A stretch of DNA of 64,000 bases from Mactra quadrangularis. Its lineage: Eukaryota > Mollusca > Bivalvia > Venerida > Mactridae. The position numbers and the translations under genes are program-made. The DNA lies in contig CM046303.1 of NCBI GenBank assembly GCA_025267735.1, positions 55,693,403 through 55,757,402 on the forward strand, written 5' to 3'. The notes beneath the pieces were generated by a model, which was given only the letters and a program-made list of their open reading frames with translations, made no database searches and was not told where the DNA came from. Positions 59,300 to 64,000 of this stretch are shown here, one piece after another; position 1 is the first letter of the stretch; the number at the start of each line of letters is the position of its first letter.

Positions 59300-60289
59300 C
59301 ATTCTAAATGATATTAGGAAGTTTGCACTCAAGAATTAGGTTAAAACAAACTACACTAGTCTGTATTAAGGTCTCAACTCCAACTGAGAAAAAATACATA
59401 ATTGATAACATGAAAAAAAGTTTCTAGAGTTTGGAAGTGTAACTCATAGTCAACAAGGGATAGTTTATCAAATTTATGAAAGGGCAATAAGTTCAATAGG
59501 GCAATGATTCATACAACAAATACACTATTAACATTTTATACACTTTTTATATTTAAAGACAGCAAGTACACCTTAAATATTTAAAGACAGCAAACACACC
59601 TTTAACATTTAAAGACAAACACAGTTTTGTATCAATGTGATACATCAAATGTCTCAAGTACACAAGAAACAAATAGCTGTCTCTTTGACTAGATAGATTA
59701 CCATTGATTAAACATTCTACTGTCTTCTTCGAAGCTCATACAACATTACGAGACCAGGGAACCAGTCAATGCTTAGTTATATATTAAACTTTATAACCAA
59801 TTATTTAGTACTGACCAGAGAACCAATCTATGTTAAGTTATATATTACAGTCTACAACATAAGGATATGAAAGTGGTTGCCTGAACAGGTTGATTTAACA
59901 TCTAGCACTATCTCTTGTTTGTAGAATTTTGGTTGCCCAAAAGAAAGTTTTGGTTGCCTGAACTAAAAAGAGGTTGTCCCAGCAACCAGACACCCACTAA
60001 TTTTATTAGACTGATATTAAATCTCTGTAACCAATAATGAAATACTGACCAGAAACAAGTCTATTACATATTATCAATTCATGTACAATAGGAACTAACT
60101 TGATTAATGATTCACTGAGCTCTATGGTTTGCTTCATCATGGGTACATTTGTACATGTATACATAATTATACAAACTAGAAAAAGCTGGTCCAACGGTTG
60201 CAAGATTTAAATACAACTCCACAAAGACTACCTTGGTTGGTGCAAAATTGGGCATTTTTTAATTATTTTTTAATTCCAGAAGCTAAATT
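59300..60289. other. Gene-free sequence with a small direct repeat
   Basis: ATTTAAAGACAGCAA(G/A) is repeated three times at about 59,549-59,615. A repeat related to those at 1.3 and 40.2 kb is at about 59,915-60,000. No gene. Confidence 0.45.
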
Positions 60290-60589
60290 CATGGGCGGAT
60301 CCAGCGGGGGATCAGGGGGGTCCGGACCTCCCCCTAGAATTTGGAAAATGTACATGTCCATTAGTGTACTTCTTGCTTGTAAGTAATTTTCACGTAGTAT
60401 GAAGCAATTTTTCTCTGAGCTTAACATAGATTTAATGGTTATGTAGTTTTTATTATCAATATGTTACATTTTTTCTGCAAAATGGGTATAATGTGGTAGT
60501 GGTTCAAGGTTCGGACCCCCCCTAGAAAAGTTCGGACCCCCCTAGAAAAGTTTGGACCCCCCTAAAAAAGTATTCTGGATCTGCCCCTG
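60290..60589. mobile_element. Non-autonomous DNA element with G-rich/C-rich ends
   Basis: Left end CATGGGCGGATCCAG, and right end the complement of CAGGGGCAGATCCAG. Both are followed inward by G-rich (left) or C-rich (right) tracts. The right side repeats AAAAGTTCGGACCCCCCTAG three times. The border AAATT occurs on both sides. The Gly-rich 62-codon frame over the left end is not a gene. Confidence 0.7.
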
Positions 60590-61685
60590 AAATTTGAGAA
60601 GCAAAATGCCCCTATGAAAAAAACATCATTATTATTACGGCTATTATGACCCTCTGTTAAGATGGTCCTAAAAGTGGAACTTCGTAACCGTATCCATTAT
60701 AAAAGATTAATGACATTACCATGTATGTCACAATGTAACAACATAACACAATAATAATCATCCAATATAACTGTCATTAATAATGGTGATAATATGATAT
60801 CAATTTCATTATGTCATGTATTATATTCATTTATCTTTATTAATTACTGGTTGCTACACTTCCTGGTAGCCATGTACTCAGTTATCAGAACTAGGTTACT
60901 CTGTAAATGAAAAAATACAAAGGCTTTTTTGTCCTCTTTATTTCTATTCAAATTCTGATGCAATTTTATAGTAATATTTTTGGATAGGAGAAGATGTCAT
61001 AACAGCTAAACGGCGATTTCAAGCAATTTTGGAAATGCTAATACTTGTTCTTTAAATACATTTGTTAGAGAACAAGGAAATGAATATCACGGGCTGTAAG
61101 AAAGTTCAAAGGAGGGTTAGTGACTTTAATTTGACAGTGACATAAAATATTCACATTATTCTGTACATATAGATAATTGATTTGTCGAGTAATACAAGAA
61201 TACATTTCCAGGAAATAATGCATTAACCTTTGTAATTACATTACATCATTCTGGGAAAACGTAATCATTAGAAATATAATATGATCCCATAATACATTGT
61301 GTTTAATATAATGGTATGTCACAACAAATCATCGCTAAAGTGCTGTAAGTATGAACCAATCACGACTAGAGGTAGTGTAGTCTAGCACTGACTGGTAATT
61401 ATATGAAATAATATAATCATACATGAACTAGGCATGTCTAAATGAAATACCAGGTAATAGACTATCATATATTCCTGTCATGAACAATTATATCAGAATC
61501 TTGTTTACTAACTTGTACAAGGATATACAGTACCCTCCAAAAGTCCAAAGACAAAATCCTTTATTAAGGATGAACCAAATCATATTCACCCATGAAAAAA
61601 AATCAAAAAACTTTCTGAACAAATTCAAAATCAACATTATTTAGTTTGTAAACATATGCTTCAATCAATGTAATAAAATAAATTT
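60590..61685. other. Gene-free sequence
   Basis: AT-rich, nothing callable. Confidence 0.5.
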
Positions 61686-61689
61686 CGAC

Positions 61690-61922
61690 GGTTGCTAGTA
61701 AGACTGAAGTAACTCGCTCTTTAATGTAATTCACTTACTACAGTCTTGCGGGAAACCCTCAGCATAATTAACTTTTATTCAACTGTCAGTGGCACATAAA
61801 TTAACTCTGCCCATTTAAATGTTTACTACAGTTCTTCTGTACTCACATACAATCAAAATACATGTATATTTAAATCAGTCATTGACAGTTAAAAACAATT
61901 AACAATCCCATGAATAAATCTT
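61690..61922. mobile_element. Short dispersed element with a terminal hairpin, copy 2
   Basis: Copy of the element at 36,131-36,371. It has a degenerate left arm GTAAGACTGAAGTAA, a right arm TTACTACAGTCTTGCG, and the same end CCCATGAATAAATCTT. Confidence 0.6.
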
Positions 61923-62138
61923 ACTTGTACATTGTCATGTAGAAAATTTCATAGACGTACCTATACATTATCAGTTATCTCAAAATTTCATTAGTCAAAA
62001 ACTTTTGGCACACACTGAATGATGTCAATATCTCTATTAGTATCATTATTGGTACAACTATAGGGATATAATAATACATTTGTAATAACTATCATTAACC
62101 TAGGCATTCTGAGTATTTTATTTGATATACCTACGTCA

Positions 62139-62217
62139 GCAAGAATCAGGTTCTAATAGAGTGATTACATGATTAGAGCAAGAATCAGGATCTAATAGAG
62201 TGATTACATGATTAGAG
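62139..62217. repeat. Direct duplication of 39 bp
   Basis: GCAAGAATCAGG(T/A)TCTAATA followed by GAGTGATTACATGATTAGA occurs twice in tandem with one mismatch. Confidence 0.85.
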
Positions 62218-62368
62218 GTTAACTTATTCCAATCAATGCATGATAGATTATCAACTTGGTTCAAATTGTTACAAAGAGAGCTTTTCCCACAACAAGCCAT
62301 TTGGTTCCTACTACAATTATCGCCTTAACCCTTCTAGATCCAAGCCTTGGACTAAGTGAAAATTGGTA

Positions 62369-62682
62369 TTTTTTTGTTTTGTTGTGTTTAACACTGTAGC
62401 AACACATTGTATAGGTCGTATAATGGCAGTCAGTCAACCTACTCACTCTTCCTGGAAAGGCTAAATCTCTGGGTTTTGCTGTTAACCCACTACTAAGCAT
62501 ATACTTTCGTCAGTGACTGACAGCTGCCCTACATATTTAAGAATCATTGGTAGGAGGAAGAATGGCCATAGAAATAAATTCATGACCAAGCTCCACGAAA
62601 GTATGCCCTGCCCGGGAATCGAACCCATGGCCCCTCCATCAGTAGACTTGAGTGTGTACAACTGAGCTAGCTGGGCGGCTGA
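62369..62682 (-). mobile_element. SINE family 1 copy
   Basis: The minus-strand head has TAGCTCAGTTG and GGTTCGATTCCCGGGC, with full body blocks and a tail complementary to the T-rich run at 62,369. It is almost as well preserved as the 58.2 kb copy. Confidence 0.85.
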
Positions 62683-63654
62683 AGGGCTAGTGAAAATTAG
62701 TTATTGCATATAGTGACCTGCCAGTAGAAAATTTTGCATTTATTTAATACAGTCATCACCTAAACACTTCTAGACACAAGCCCGGGACTAACTGAAAATT
62801 GATAGGGGTCATTTACTATATAACATAATAAATTGGGTAAACACTCAAGACATTAAAGACATAACTGCTTTTACTGCAAAAAAAACCAGGAGACAGTTAA
62901 TCAAATTTCTTCAAGTACCACTTAAAGGTTACAATAATGAATTGAATTAATTTGACAAAGGTATAAGTGCAGTTTGTTGGCATGGTCTGAAGCCATTAAA
63001 GACACTATACATATAGTGCCCATGATAATGGAATTTTAAGCTGGTCTCCTTTGGGTATAACTTCATTATCTTATGTTCTTATAGATTTAGGGATCCGGTG
63101 TGGCCATGTGGTTACAACCATTCGACAGCATGGCATTGGTTAAAATCCCATTCAAAATCTAACCATTGTTTCATTGAACAACAAAAATTATCTAACTAAC
63201 TCAAAACTAGGGAACAAGGAAGAGGATTCCGAGGTGATTAATCTAAGTTTTAAGAACTAGTATCACAATAAAGCTAAAAATAAATTAATATAAATTTATA
63301 GATTTATCTTGACATCATGATACCTGCTTAAGTGCAAAAAGAAATGACTAAGCAGAATTGCAATCTTAAAAGTTCTAAACAAAAACAGAACATGCCACAG
63401 CAAGTTGTCAATTTCATTTCTCAAGTAGACAATGTTATTGATGTTAAAACTATTTTTTGACTGTTAAAGATTTAAACAGCAGTAAAAACATAAATTGCTT
63501 AACTAGCTAAACGATCAACGTCATTATAGTTTGAGGCACAACAAATCTTAGACAACTTGATGATTATTGCACATAGGATGCAAAGACATCAAGATGTTTT
63601 GCTGGGAGTAGATTGCTATTCTTATTTTAAAACCAATTTATGTGTGTAGTACAA
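62683..63654. other. Gene-free sequence with one tRNA-like scrap
   Basis: At 63,095-63,155 GTGGCCATGTGGTTACAACC and GGTTAAAATCCC look like decayed A and B boxes. No complete tRNA fold is seen. Confidence 0.4.
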
Positions 63655-63826
63655 TGGTAATTGGTTTCATCCTGTGCCAACACAATTAAGGTAATTTTTC
63701 ATTGGCCAGTGCACCTAACCTAGCTTTCCTGAACCTTGCCTATTATTGGTACCTATCTACAAGGCTGGTAACTTCTCCGTATTCCTTATCAATGGAGGAA
63801 AATTGACATTATTGTCAAAATTTCAT
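63655..63826 (-). mobile_element. SINE family 2 copy lacking its tRNA head
   Basis: Body and tail match the 46.6 kb copy (CACCTAACCTAGCTTTCCTG, GGAGGAAAATTGACATTATT on the plus strand), but the similarity stops before the tRNA-like head. Confidence 0.7.
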
Positions 63827-64000
63827 TACAAAAGGAAATAAACACAATACAATGGTACAACTTAGTTTGAGAAATATACAAATGATACTACTGATAAGGA
63901 ATAAGTAATCAAAATTACTAACAACTGGACAACTTTCAGTCAGGAAAATTCATACCAGGTCATGGTGCAGCCCAAACTGCTAGAGCATGAAAGCCATATG

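Noticed and set aside
60198..60386. Gly-rich 62-codon plus-strand frame
   Set aside because: It crosses the border of the repeat element at 60,290 and its Gly run is that element's G-rich end.
63955..64000. Minus-strand open segment ending at a GTATGA donor at the right edge
   Set aside because: Cut by the window edge, and the useful frames stop or are ambiguous; cannot be judged.

Overview
The window looks like animal nuclear DNA, most likely from a bivalve mollusc. The support is AT-rich intron-containing genes with GT-AG splice sites, cyclophilin and inward-rectifier K+ channel (Kir) genes, many tRNA-headed SINEs, short inverted-repeat DNA elements and minisatellites. The lineage is an inference from repeat style; no single sequence proves it.

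Layout. (1) 1-19,020: a tandem array of three cyclophilin A-type peptidyl-prolyl isomerase genes, all on the minus strand with the same five-exon plan. Copy A (450-3823) runs off the left edge after exon 3. Copy B (5730-9421, 165 aa) and copy C (10884-18654, 164 aa) are complete and intact. The introns are loaded with mobile DNA: a hAT-type MITE in A, a long foldback element and a G-rich element in B, and an almost full-length L1-like LINE (12,901 to about 17,605) in intron 1 of C. The 5' flanks of B and C are paralogous. The B flank stops at a SINE-broken fragment of a Kir channel gene, which probably marks a rearrangement junction. (2) 19,020-22,540: gene-free, with an inverted-repeat element and a 24-bp minisatellite. 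(3) 22,543-25,812: two Kir genes head to head. KirA (minus) has a seven-codon first exon plus one large exon. KirB (plus) has an uninterrupted coding exon. About 0.8 kb separates the start codons and contains an 18-bp GATA-type palindrome. (4) 25,813-64,000: about 38 kb without a secure gene. It holds at least two SINE families, several short DNA elements with target-site duplications, and minisatellites. A few short minus-strand open segments carry good splice signals (near 53.1, 48.5 and 36.7 kb). They hint that part of this stretch is intron and 3' end of a minus-strand gene continuing to the right.

Function. The cyclophilins are predicted cytosolic prolyl isomerases and chaperones. Copy C has Ser where cyclosporin-binding cyclophilins have Trp121. 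The Kir proteins would form plasma-membrane K+ channels; both lack the TM2 acidic residue linked to strong rectification. The most unusual item is the LINE: ORF1 and ORF2 lie in one continuous frame broken by a single UAG, ORF2 has no usable AUG before its endonuclease catalytic residues, and a 49-bp repeat array abuts ORF1.
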